Assembly: GCA_002327255.1 (NCBI GenBank) | Contig: DCUM01000204.1 | Span: 1 to 64,000 of the forward strand | From: a bacterium UBA2214 | GTDB taxonomy: Bacteria > Zhuqueibacterota > Zhuqueibacteria > Residuimicrobiales > Residuimicrobiaceae | DNA length: 64,000 nt | Direction of reading: 5' to 3' | Shown: in pieces, positions 7,084 through 15,155 of the stretch | Position numbering within the stretch: the stretch's first letter is position 1 | Layout of the letters: each line of letters starts with the position of its first letter | Position numbers and translations under genes: made by a program | Notes under the pieces: generated by a model | Told to the model about the DNA's origin: nothing | What the model saw: only the letters and a program-made list of their open reading frames with translations | Databases searched by the model: none

Positions 7084-9630
7084 TTAAAAATAACGGTCAA
7101 AGCGCAATCTGAGAATCGTGTCCGTATCGCTCTGATCCGCTGCATCATCCAGTTCCATCCTGTAGCGCCAGAGTTGACCCTCGAGCATCACTATCTGTCC
7201 CGGGGAAACTTGCCATCTGGCGCCCAGCCGCAGCTGCATCCGGTTTTGCGACAAATCGCCCTGTGGCTGTTTTTGCTCGATGGCGCTGTATTGCCAGTCT
7301 GCAAAAGTGGACAACCGGTTCTGTAAAAGCCGGTATTCACTGGAAAAACCCAGCGTATTGTAATCAAGATCGGGTATGCCCGCACCATTCATGACGTTGT
7401 TGCTGTAGCTCAGGGTCGTTGTAAGAGGCGTCAAAAATCGTGTTGTCAAACTCAGCAAAACGATTCGGTTGGTCAATTCGGGTGAAATATAGCCGCTGCT
7501 GCGCGCGCCTCTGTGGTCATCGATATTGCGACTCGAAATATACCCGAGACTGATCTGATGCGACAGATCGAACAAGCGGAAATTTTGACTGGCCTGAAGC
7601 GCCAGATCGCGGAACCAGATTTTTTCCCGTTCATCGCGGAGCACCGTTGTGCTGTCCAGCAATGAGCTGATTTGATAGGAATGCACCGAAATGGTGTCGA
7701 CATGGTTATCCCGCAATTGATCGCGGAGGCTGATATTGAATTGCGGGTAGTTCCCTCCGGGCAGCAGCGTCACAGCATAGTTCAGCGTGCGCAGATCGAT
7801 GGCGGGATTGGAATTTTCTTCGCTGAAATTATCCGCATATTGTTCATAGCCGAGGGTTATATAAGCGCGGTTCGAGAATAAGCGCAGGCGGTCGTTGATG
7901 AAAAAACCCCGTAAATCTTTCCTGAGCCAGGGATTGGCCAGCGAAATGTATTCGGATCCTATGGAACGATAGCCCATGTTCAGGTATTGATTGAGCAGAT
8001 TAAGACGCAGATTGACGGTATAGGCCAGCGACCCGCCTTGCAGCGGATTCAAGGGGATGGTGCTGTCGTTGATGATGAGGAGATCATCCAGGCTCTGGGG
8101 ATCGATTGGCAGTTCGAAATCGGATCCGAAAGCGCGCTTGACATCATCCGTGGTGACCGCACCGGGATAGATGTCGTGGGTGATCGCGCTGACGGCCGCC
8201 TGGGCCGTGAAAAGAACTCGGCCGCCGATCATGGAGAGCTTAACATCCGGGCCGATGACGAGATTATCCTTTGGCATCACGCCTGCCGCGATCGAGGAGG
8301 TGTCGTCCTTGATTTTCAACAGGGTCAATCCGAGCTGAAAATGCCGTCCATCGCCGAGGCTGGGCCGTATGCCGATCAGCGACTGGCTGAACGTACCCGG
8401 CCGATTCACGGCCAGCGAATCGGTTCCAGTGCCTCCCGTTGCCATCTTCCAGGTCGTCTTCACCGCGCGCTGGGTGTGCCCGTACACCACATCCATGTTG
8501 ACCAGGCCGAGATGTAAATAACCGGATACACCGCGAACCCGTTTGCCGGCGAGGATGAGCTCATTATAACGCGGATAGACATCGCCGCCGCTCACGCCAA
8601 TCCACGGATTTTCGAGTGAAAAACCAAAACGATTACGGGGTTGAAAATGCCGGTCTTCGAGAGATGTCACGAAAAGATGGCCCCGGTATGAAAGGCTTTT
8701 CCATCTGCCGGACACTTCTGCGCCGGCCATGGCGATACCTTTTCCCGCATTGCCATACTCCTCATACGCGAGATCGCTATAGGCATGGGCGTACATTTTT
8801 TCCCGGGACTGCTCTTGCGGTTTATCGGCCCCGGTCACAAAAAAGCGCACCGAAAGGGGTGGAATTCTGGTCTGGCGGCTGTCAACGGCCTGAATCTCGA
8901 TGATGTGCCGGCCGGGGGAGAGGTTGGTTGGCGAATAGGTGATCAAGGCACTGCTGATCTCCGCCTGGCGTGTCACATCTGCGCCATCCATCGAAATCCG
9001 CACCAGCAGGGGATCGAGATCGCCCGGCCCATTGTAGGAGACCGCCAGCAGGACCTCATTCGCTTCATAGGTCGCGTCCTGGTCAGGCGTCAGCAGCAGG
9101 AGTGAATCGGTCGCTGCGACATCACCTGCATCGGCTGCGGCCGAAGGTATGGGTACCGGTGTGGTCGCTGGGGGCGCCGATGTTTGGGGCAAACCAGGCG
9201 CAGGCGGCACAAGGGTCGCTGTGGCCGTAGGGGGCATGATCTCCAACTCGTGGGGAGAATGATAGGGATTGCGTTCCGGAAAAGTTTTCAGCGACTGGTT
9301 GTTGAAGAGAAATACAATGAAATAGGCGATTTTGGTGCCACGAACGTGTCGAGCGGGAACAACACCTTGCCAGTTCTCTCCGATGGATTGCAATGTGACA
9401 GAACGATAGGTGGTGTCACTGCCGGCGCGATAGAAAATATTGGCTTTTTGCACGCGCAGATCGGGTCCCGTCTTCAGGGTGCAATCAAGGGTCAATGCGC
9501 TGCCCGCGCGAACCTGCCGCGGGGGAACATGCCTGAGCACAGGTTGTGCAAGCGCCGGGAGGACAAAGGCAAGCCAGATCAAGAAAAGGGGACGATAGCC
9601 TTTGATACGGTCACACTGCCGTCGCGCCAT
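7084..9630 (-). CDS. Large exported outer-membrane beta-barrel protein with N-terminal Ig-like domains
   Basis: The protein has 848 residues from the ATG at 9630, which has AGGAA upstream. An alternative ATG at 9651 overlaps the stop of the preceding gene (ATGA) but has no ribosome site. A signal peptide (FLIWLAFVLPALA) is followed by an Ig/FN3-like domain (about 30-130), a Pro/Thr/Ala-rich linker, and a second Ig-like domain (about 170-265). About 580 residues of alternating polar/hydrophobic strands typical of a large outer-membrane barrel follow. The last residue is Phe (RLRFDRYF), the usual BAM recognition end. No enzyme motif is seen. It is encoded between a FecR-domain protein and a CHASE2 cyclase, so a surface or structural role in that system is plausible. 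Confidence 0.7.
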   Translation of the reverse strand: MARRQCDRIKGYRPLFLIWLAFVLPALAQPVLRHVPPRQVRAGSALTLDCTLKTGPDLRVQKANIFYRAGSDTTYRSVTLQSIGENWQGVVPARHVRGTKIAYFIVFLFNNQSLKTFPERNPYHSPHELEIMPPTATATLVPPAPGLPQTSAPPATTPVPIPSAAADAGDVAATDSLLLLTPDQDATYEANEVLLAVSYNGPGDLDPLLVRISMDGADVTRQAEISSALITYSPTNLSPGRHIIEIQAVDSRQTRIPPLSVRFFVTGADKPQEQSREKMYAHAYSDLAYEEYGNAGKGIAMAGAEVSGRWKSLSYRGHLFVTSLEDRHFQPRNRFGFSLENPWIGVSGGDVYPRYNELILAGKRVRGVSGYLHLGLVNMDVVYGHTQRAVKTTWKMATGGTGTDSLAVNRPGTFSQSLIGIRPSLGDGRHFQLGLTLLKIKDDTSSIAAGVMPKDNLVIGPDVKLSMIGGRVLFTAQAAVSAITHDIYPGAVTTDDVKRAFGSDFELPIDPQSLDDLLIINDSTIPLNPLQGGSLAYTVNLRLNLLNQYLNMGYRSIGSEYISLANPWLRKDLRGFFINDRLRLFSNRAYITLGYEQYADNFSEENSNPAIDLRTLNYAVTLLPGGNYPQFNISLRDQLRDNHVDTISVHSYQISSLLDSTTVLRDEREKIWFRDLALQASQNFRLFDLSHQISLGYISSRNIDDHRGARSSGYISPELTNRIVLLSLTTRFLTPLTTTLSYSNNVMNGAGIPDLDYNTLGFSSEYRLLQNRLSTFADWQYSAIEQKQPQGDLSQNRMQLRLGARWQVSPGQIVMLEGQLWRYRMELDDAADQSDTDTILRLRFDRYF

Positions 9631-9647
9631 AGAGGTTCCTCTCACGC

Positions 9648-10328
9648 TCATTTCATTTTATATTTCAATTTGAGATGCTTTTTGCTGCCCTGGTTATTTT
9701 CGAATTCAATATCCAGTTCATTGATTTCATCCTCTTGCGCCCAATCCTCGAAATCGGCGCTGTCGAACAGCTGCGGTATGCCGTTTTTACTGACCTGGCC
9801 TGTGGTGCCCTTGACGACCAATATCTTGCCGAGATCATTGAAGAATTCGATGAGGCCTTCGATGCCGATGATCGTGGTATTACCGTCCGCGTCGGCAATG
9901 CCGTAGAACTCGGTGCCTTTCACCGCTGCGACGCCGGAGGGTGTTTCCAGGCGAAACGTGCCTTTTCCCGGTATGACCCGGCTCCACATCTCACCGACCT
10001 CCATGAGGATGCGTTTATGAACGCCCTTTTCACCTTTTTCGGCGCGAATCTGCACCTCTGAATCGGAGCGTATTTTCATCATCGTCTTGTCGTCGAGAAA
10101 TACCAGCGCCACCAGACCCGAGGTGCCCGTTTTGATGATATCCTTGTTGTGCAGACGCATCCCTTTGGTGACGGTCGCCCAATTGGCACTCTCCTTTTTA
10201 ATCCTGGCATCTCCATTTACCTTGAGTACAAAAGCCACTTCCTGACTGGCCGCCCAAAGCAAGCTCGTGCTCAGCAGGAGTATGGTGCTGCACACCATGA
10301 TGGTGGTGAAAAGCTGTATTCGTTTCAT
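9648..10328 (-). CDS. Exported FecR-domain protein
   Basis: The 226-residue protein has a signal peptide (MKRIQLFTTIMVCSTILL...). A FecR domain spans about 35-165: VNGDARI, the stretch KTGTSGLVALVFLDDKTMMKI, FRLETPSGVAAVKGTEFY and IGIEGLIEF. There is no cytoplasmic anti-sigma segment and no transmembrane helix beyond the signal, so it is not a classical FecR sigma regulator. Such exported FecR proteins commonly occur beside CHASE2 proteins, as here. The C-terminal 60 residues are acidic then basic (DEINELDIEFEN, KKHLKLKYKMK). The stop lies in an ATGA overlap with a possible start of the barrel gene, and the gap to the upstream gene is 27 bases, so they are co-transcribed. Confidence 0.85.
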   Translation of the reverse strand: MKRIQLFTTIMVCSTILLLSTSLLWAASQEVAFVLKVNGDARIKKESANWATVTKGMRLHNKDIIKTGTSGLVALVFLDDKTMMKIRSDSEVQIRAEKGEKGVHKRILMEVGEMWSRVIPGKGTFRLETPSGVAAVKGTEFYGIADADGNTTIIGIEGLIEFFNDLGKILVVKGTTGQVSKNGIPQLFDSADFEDWAQEDEINELDIEFENNQGSKKHLKLKYKMK

Positions 10329-10355
10329 GATAGAGGTCTCCCTAAAATTCCGGCA

Positions 10356-11498
10356 TTACTCAACGCGTGATTCGATCAGTGTATATTCACCGGAAGCAAT
10401 TTTGGCAAGAATGGCGCGTATTTGTTCCCGCGAAATCCAGCGGCCGTTGAGCATGAAGAGTCCACTGGGCGTGAATCCATCCAAGGCACCACCGGCCCTG
10501 AAAAAGGTTTCCAGGTCATCGCCCAGCAGCGCGCGCAACTGCGCCAGCAAGGCTTCATCGCTCAGCGCGCCCATGGCAGCGCTCGCATCGTGGACGATGA
10601 ATGACCAAATCTCACTGGGCAGTTCCAGGGGCGCCCCGGAGGAGGGCGCCATGCCGGTTATCTGCCAGTAGTAAATTTTGCCCGGTTCCAGGGGCCAGGC
10701 GCCGAAGGCAGGGTAGGGATACGCCGTGACAGAAATGTATTCACCGCCGTCGCTGGAAAAAGCGCCGGCGCGCGCGGGATCCAGGGTGAAGGTGCGTTCG
10801 AAACGAATCCGGTCCTGAATGATCTCCGCCGGACTGGCGCTGTCATGCACCCCGGGAAGTTTTTCGGCAAGGATGAGTTTATACTGATCCATATTGGAGG
10901 TCCAACGGAAGATGGGCTGTGTACCGGTTATAACGGCGGGCGCATCGCGCTCCGCCGGCGAGCCCGGTCCGATCAAATCCAGACTGGAGGGATTGGAGAC
11001 GTCGATTTCGATAAAGGTGGAGGAGAGCTCCGCATCTCCTTCGGCGGGCTTTATGACAAACGTGAAGCGGTAGATATCCGAGGGCAGTTTGCCGAGTTTG
11101 AGGACGCGATCCCGCAATTGGCTGCCGTTATCGAGAATCTGATACTCCTGCAGGGCGAACTGTTGCGCCTGGGTGAAGAGATTCTGATTGGTGAGGCGCA
11201 TCAGGGCGCCACCCGGTAACGCGAAAGGACGGGTGATGCCGGCTGCCAATTCTCCCAACCGCATGGAACTGATCCCCACCCACAGTCGCGCCGTTTGCGG
11301 CAGCGGCGAGGTGTTTTGGATGGTGAGCGCAAATATTTCATTGGCGGAAGTGCCACGTCCGCTGAGATTCAGATCACTGAGAAAAAAGACGCGCAAATCG
11401 CGCTGAATCAACTGTGCATGCACCTGCACCTGCGCCCTGGCGGCCAGCGTGGGAAACATCCAGATCATCAGGAAGATGATCGCTTTTCGGCCATACAT
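10356..11498 (-). CDS. Exported protein with Ig-like domain, unknown function
   Basis: The ATG at 11498 has an ideal GGAGG site five bases upstream; the in-frame ATG at 11510 lies within that site and is rejected. The 380-residue product has a clear signal peptide (IIFLMIWMFPTLAARA-Q). The N-terminal half is beta-rich (FALTIQNTSPLPQTARLWV), a mid-section resembles a FN3/Ig module used for extracting values from exported chains (QPIFRWTSNMDQYKLIL, YYWQITGM), and the C-terminal 80 residues are helical. I do not recognise a family. It is the first gene of the minus-strand operon that continues through the FecR protein, the barrel and the CHASE2 cyclase, so a periplasmic or surface part of that system is likely. 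Confidence 0.7.
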   Translation of the reverse strand: MYGRKAIIFLMIWMFPTLAARAQVQVHAQLIQRDLRVFFLSDLNLSGRGTSANEIFALTIQNTSPLPQTARLWVGISSMRLGELAAGITRPFALPGGALMRLTNQNLFTQAQQFALQEYQILDNGSQLRDRVLKLGKLPSDIYRFTFVIKPAEGDAELSSTFIEIDVSNPSSLDLIGPGSPAERDAPAVITGTQPIFRWTSNMDQYKLILAEKLPGVHDSASPAEIIQDRIRFERTFTLDPARAGAFSSDGGEYISVTAYPYPAFGAWPLEPGKIYYWQITGMAPSSGAPLELPSEIWSFIVHDASAAMGALSDEALLAQLRALLGDDLETFFRAGGALDGFTPSGLFMLNGRWISREQIRAILAKIASGEYTLIESRVE

Positions 11499-11690
11499 AA
11501 ATACCTCCATGGGTTGAGATGTTCTAGGGAGGATCTATTACAAATTAAGTGCCATAAAGTCGGAAAAATGAATATAATAGTACCAATGAGTTAGGGCGCG
11601 GGATGGGGCGGCGCGCAGCGCAGGAGTGTTCAATCCTGATTTATTGTCTCAGCCTATTACAGTGCCACGGGACGCAAAGGCTTATTGATC

Positions 11691-11719
11691 TTGCATTTGC
11701 CGTTGAATATGCCTACATT
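11691..11719 (+). promoter_or_regulatory. Sigma70-like promoter TTGCAT-N17-TACATT
   Basis: It lies 50 bases upstream of the SDR gene, in the space between this gene and the minus-strand operon. TTGCAT as -35 recurs at several promoters in this window (52708, 60608, 61994). Confidence 0.55.
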
Positions 11720-11768
11720 AGTTAACAGTGAATCATGGTAAAATATTTAACCCATCTGAACTATTTTC

Positions 11769-12539
11769 GTGAAAATCCAGGGTCATCATATCCTCATCAC
11801 TGGTGCATCCAGTGGCATCGGCGCGGCGTTGGCACGCCAGTTGGCGGCTCGAGATTGCGCACTGATTTTGCTGGCACGGCGGGAGGAACAGCTGCGAGAC
11901 CTCGTACAACAGCTGCCGGGCGGCCTGCAACGCCATCGCATCATCGTCTGCGACGTCAGCCGTTCTGCTGAGGTCCAAAAAGCCTGCCGGGAGATTGAAG
12001 CACTGGCGCCCCCTGTGGATGGCCTGATCCTGAACGCGGGGGTCGGAGGCGGTTTCGATGTTCGTGCCATGGATGTGGAGGCCATGCGCTATCAGTTCGA
12101 AGTCAATTTCTGGGGGAGCGCAGGTTTTCTCGCCGAATTACTGCCGGGATTTCTGCAGCGCCACAGCGGTTTTATCGCTGTCACCTCCAGCCTCGCCGCC
12201 TGGCGCGGCATGCCGCGTTCTGCGCCCTATTCAGCTTCAAAATCAGCGCTGGACCGTCTGATCGAGAGCATCCGCATCGATTGCTGGCGTTGCGGCGTGC
12301 ACATCGCGTTGATCTCTCCCGGCTTTGTAAAAACACCCATGACCGACAGGAACCGCTTCCCGATGCCGTTGATGATATCGGCCGATAAGGCAGCCCGGAA
12401 AATCATCCGGGGATTGGACAAGAAAAAACCGCACATTCGTTTTCCCTGGTACTATGTCTGCGCGATGCAACTGGTGCGAATACTGCCCGACGGGCTCTAC
12501 AGCCGCCTGATGGCGATTCGTAAAAAGTATGAACAATAG
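11769..12539 (+). CDS. Short-chain dehydrogenase/reductase (SDR family)
   Basis: The 256-residue NAD(P)-dependent oxidoreductase has the nucleotide-binding TGASSGIG at residues 11-18, an NAG motif in LILNAGVGGG, a catalytic serine region (AVTSSLAAW) and the YSASK catalytic Tyr/Lys. The length is typical of classical SDRs. The start is GTG without a clear Shine-Dalgarno site; it follows a good promoter by 50 bases. The last 40 residues contain basic and hydrophobic stretches (RFPWYYVCAMQLVRIL) as in membrane-associated DltE/YqjQ-like SDRs. The substrate cannot be told. It is followed 12 bases later by the metal-binding lipoprotein gene, perhaps by chance. Confidence 0.85.
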   Translation: MKIQGHHILITGASSGIGAALARQLAARDCALILLARREEQLRDLVQQLPGGLQRHRIIVCDVSRSAEVQKACREIEALAPPVDGLILNAGVGGGFDVRAMDVEAMRYQFEVNFWGSAGFLAELLPGFLQRHSGFIAVTSSLAAWRGMPRSAPYSASKSALDRLIESIRIDCWRCGVHIALISPGFVKTPMTDRNRFPMPLMISADKAARKIIRGLDKKKPHIRFPWYYVCAMQLVRILPDGLYSRLMAIRKKYEQ

Positions 12540-12551
12540 GCGAGACCGTAT

Positions 12552-13430
12552 ATGAACTATCGTCGTGCTGCTTTTCTCGTTAGTGTGGGGCTGATTCTGG
12601 CCTCGACCGGATGCCGTAATTCACAGCAACCCGATGACCGTGTCCTGGTTGCGGCGAGCATCGCGCCACTGGCCGATTTTACGCGGCAAATTGGTGCGGA
12701 CAAGGTCCATGTAGTGACCATCGTTCCGGGCAGCGCCAACCCGCACACCTTTGAGATAACACCGGATATCATCAGCCGTTGCAGCAAGGCCAGGGTGCTT
12801 GTCCTCAATGGCATCGGGCTTGAATTTTGGGCCGGCAAGCTCGCCAGCACCCTGCAAAATCCGGACGTGATCATCATCACCACCGCGCAGGGCATAGCGG
12901 TTCTTGAAGACGACGATCATGCGCAAGGCAATCCACACGTTTGGCTGGATCCGGTCTATGCCAAACTGCAGGTGCAGGCTATTTCAGACGCCCTGGTAAA
13001 GGCCGATCCCCCCCATGCCTCCCTGTACCGGCAAAACACAACACACTATCTGCAAAAACTGGATGTGCTGCACGCGCAGATCACCGAAGAGGTGAGTACC
13101 TGGAGGCAGAGGGAATTCATCTGTTTTCATCCTTCATGGAACTATTTCGCCAACCGGTACGGCCTGGTGCAGGCGGCTGTGATCGAAAAGCGGCCCGGAT
13201 TTGAGCCCAATCCGCGCGAAATGGCGGAACTCATCGAGTTGGCGCGGCGATTGCAAGTGCGCGCCATCTTCGCCGAAAAGCAATTCCCTGCAAAAATCAG
13301 TGAAACAATCGCGGCAGAATCCGCGGCGCAGGTCATCGCCCTGGATCCCCTGGGGCAGGACGGCGAAGATTTCTCCTATGAAGATCTTATACGCTATAAT
13401 GTACGACAGATGGCCACCGCCATGAAGTGA
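12552..13430 (+). CDS. Zn/Mn ABC transporter substrate-binding lipoprotein (ZnuA/TroA family)
   Basis: The 292-residue protein has a lipobox LASTGC with the lipidated Cys at residue 21. Cluster A-I metal-binding features are present: His65 in NPHTFE, His129 in NPHVWLDP, His193 in FHPSWNYF and an Asp near 270 in LDPLGQD. Between the first two lies a short acidic/His stretch (EDDDH), a reduced version of the metal-collecting loop of ZnuA. It captures zinc or manganese in the periplasm and hands it to the permease encoded two genes downstream. Its stop overlaps the GTG of the ATPase gene by four bases (GTGA), so the three genes form one operon. Zn versus Mn cannot be decided. Confidence 0.9.
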   Translation: MNYRRAAFLVSVGLILASTGCRNSQQPDDRVLVAASIAPLADFTRQIGADKVHVVTIVPGSANPHTFEITPDIISRCSKARVLVLNGIGLEFWAGKLASTLQNPDVIIITTAQGIAVLEDDDHAQGNPHVWLDPVYAKLQVQAISDALVKADPPHASLYRQNTTHYLQKLDVLHAQITEEVSTWRQREFICFHPSWNYFANRYGLVQAAVIEKRPGFEPNPREMAELIELARRLQVRAIFAEKQFPAKISETIAAESAAQVIALDPLGQDGEDFSYEDLIRYNVRQMATAMK

Positions 13431-14245
13431 GCACTATGTCCGCAGAAATTGTCATCGAATGTCTTCAACTCAGTGTCGCCTATCAGGACAAGCTGGCGCT
13501 GGAAGATGTGACTTTTAGCATTCATCGCAATGAATTCTGGGGCATTCTCGGCCCCAATGGTTCGGGAAAAACCACCTTGCTGAAAAGCATGCTTGGACTT
13601 CTCACGCCGGTACAGGGCACCATCCGCGTTTTCGGCGTGGCGCCGCAGAAACTGGGTCCATTGCGCGACAGGATTGGTTATGTGCCGCAGCATTCACAAA
13701 TTGATTTCAATTTTCCGCTGCAAGTGCATGAAATGGTTTTACTCGGGCGCTGCCGCAAAATGGGCCTGGGGCGGCGCGCCAGCGGCGAGGATATCGAAGC
13801 GGTTGAAAAAGCCCTGGAGCGCGTCGAGATGCAACACCTTGCGCACCGCCAGATCGGCCGGCTCAGCGGCGGGGAACGCCAACGGGCATTGATCGCCCGG
13901 GCATTGGCTCTGGAACCCGAAATACTGCTGCTCGATGAACCCACGGCGGCACTGGATGTCAGTGCCACCGAAGGCTTTTATGAATGGCTCCATCATATGC
14001 ATTCGCAACTGCATATGACCCTGGTGCTGGTTTCACACGATGTGGGCGTTGTCTCTCAATATGTCAACGCCATTGCTTGCCTCAACAAAAAGCTGGTCGC
14101 GCACGGCCGGCCAACCGATGTGCTCAATCAGGAGAGCCTCGAACAGATGTACGGGTGCGATGTCATGCTCTTTCAACACGGCAAGGTGCCTCATATGGTG
14201 GTGCCATCGCCCGCACACCATCACGAATCCCCTCACCAGGAATAG
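13427..14245 (+). CDS. Zn/Mn ABC transporter ATP-binding protein
   Basis: The 272-residue cytoplasmic ATPase is of the ZnuC/TroB type. Walker A is GPNGSGKTT, the Q-loop YVPQHSQID, the signature LSGGERQR, Walker B ILLLDEPTA, and the switch His is in LVSHD. The C-terminus is His-rich (HGKVPHM, PAHHHESPH), which may buffer metal. The GTG start overlaps the preceding stop; an ATG nine bases further (13436) is an alternative. It energises import of the metal bound by the upstream lipoprotein. Confidence 0.93.
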   Translation: MSTMSAEIVIECLQLSVAYQDKLALEDVTFSIHRNEFWGILGPNGSGKTTLLKSMLGLLTPVQGTIRVFGVAPQKLGPLRDRIGYVPQHSQIDFNFPLQVHEMVLLGRCRKMGLGRRASGEDIEAVEKALERVEMQHLAHRQIGRLSGGERQRALIARALALEPEILLLDEPTAALDVSATEGFYEWLHHMHSQLHMTLVLVSHDVGVVSQYVNAIACLNKKLVAHGRPTDVLNQESLEQMYGCDVMLFQHGKVPHMVVPSPAHHHESPHQE

Positions 14246-14255
14246 GATACAGGTC

Positions 14256-15086
14256 TTGGATCTCTTGCACTACGCTTTCATGCAGCGCGCCCTGCTCTCG
14301 GCAACCATCATTGGAACCGTGTGCGCGGTTATCGGTGTCTATGTCGTGCTGCGCAGCATGTCCTTCATCGGCGCCGGCATCGCTCATGCCTCCTTCGGCG
14401 GCGTGGCGTTGGGTTTTCTTTCAGGGATCAATCCGCTCTTCACCACCATCCTCTTTTGCATCGCCACGGCATGGGGCATCGCCTTCCTCAGCGAAAAAAG
14501 GAAAATTCATGAAGACAGCGCAGTGGGCATCTTTTTTGCGTCGACCATGGCCCTCGGCATTCTTTTGATCGGATTGATGAAAGGCTATAATGCCGATTTA
14601 TTCGGGTACCTTTTCGGCAATATTCTGGCGGTCAGTGCCGGTGATGTGACTTTCAGCATCATCATCGCCGTTTTGGTGCTCGGCCTGATCTGGTTCTTTT
14701 ATAAAGAATTCCTGCTGATGACGTTCGATTTGGAGATGGCACAGGTGACGGGACTGCCAACCAGGTCGCTCAATCTGCTCATGATGACCCTGATGGCGGT
14801 CACCATCGTGATCTCGATCAAGAGCGTCGGCATCGTCCTGGTCTCCGCGCTGATCGTCACACCGGCTGCCTCGGCTTACCTGTTGAGCAGCGACTTTAAA
14901 TCCATGATGCGACTCTCGGTGCTCTTCGGCGTCGCTTCCTCCTGGATCGGCCTGCTCCTGTCCGTATGGCTTAATCTGGCCTCCGGTGCAACCATCGTCA
15001 TGGTTGCCACGCTGCTGTTTTTCATCTGCTATTTTATTTCCGCGCAACGCAAACGTCTCAAGCAGCCGGAGCATGCCTCATCCTGA
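14256..15086 (+). CDS. Zn/Mn ABC transporter permease (ABC-3 family)
   Basis: The 276-residue inner-membrane permease has about eight hydrophobic helices. Family features include RSMSFIGAGIAHASFGGVALGF near the N-terminus and the conserved KSVGIVLVSALIVTPAASAYLL segment. I chose the TTG at 14256, preceded by GGATACAGG and ten bases after the ATPase stop. A longer open frame back to 14040 overlaps the ATPase and would add non-homologous sequence. It forms the channel of the three-gene metal importer. Confidence 0.9.
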   Translation: MDLLHYAFMQRALLSATIIGTVCAVIGVYVVLRSMSFIGAGIAHASFGGVALGFLSGINPLFTTILFCIATAWGIAFLSEKRKIHEDSAVGIFFASTMALGILLIGLMKGYNADLFGYLFGNILAVSAGDVTFSIIIAVLVLGLIWFFYKEFLLMTFDLEMAQVTGLPTRSLNLLMMTLMAVTIVISIKSVGIVLVSALIVTPAASAYLLSSDFKSMMRLSVLFGVASSWIGLLLSVWLNLASGATIVMVATLLFFICYFISAQRKRLKQPEHASS

Positions 15087-15100
15087 TCTCATTGAGAACG

Positions 15101-15138
15101 AAAAAAAAAGGCTGCCCGAAAAACAGGGCAGCCTTTTT
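15101..15138. terminator. Bidirectional terminator between convergent genes
   Basis: The perfect 8-bp stem GGCTGCCC/GGGCAGCC is flanked by nine A on the left and five T on the right. It can terminate both the metal-importer operon (plus) and the acyl-activating enzyme gene (minus). Confidence 0.9.
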
Positions 15139-15155
15139 CGATTAATGGGAGCCAG

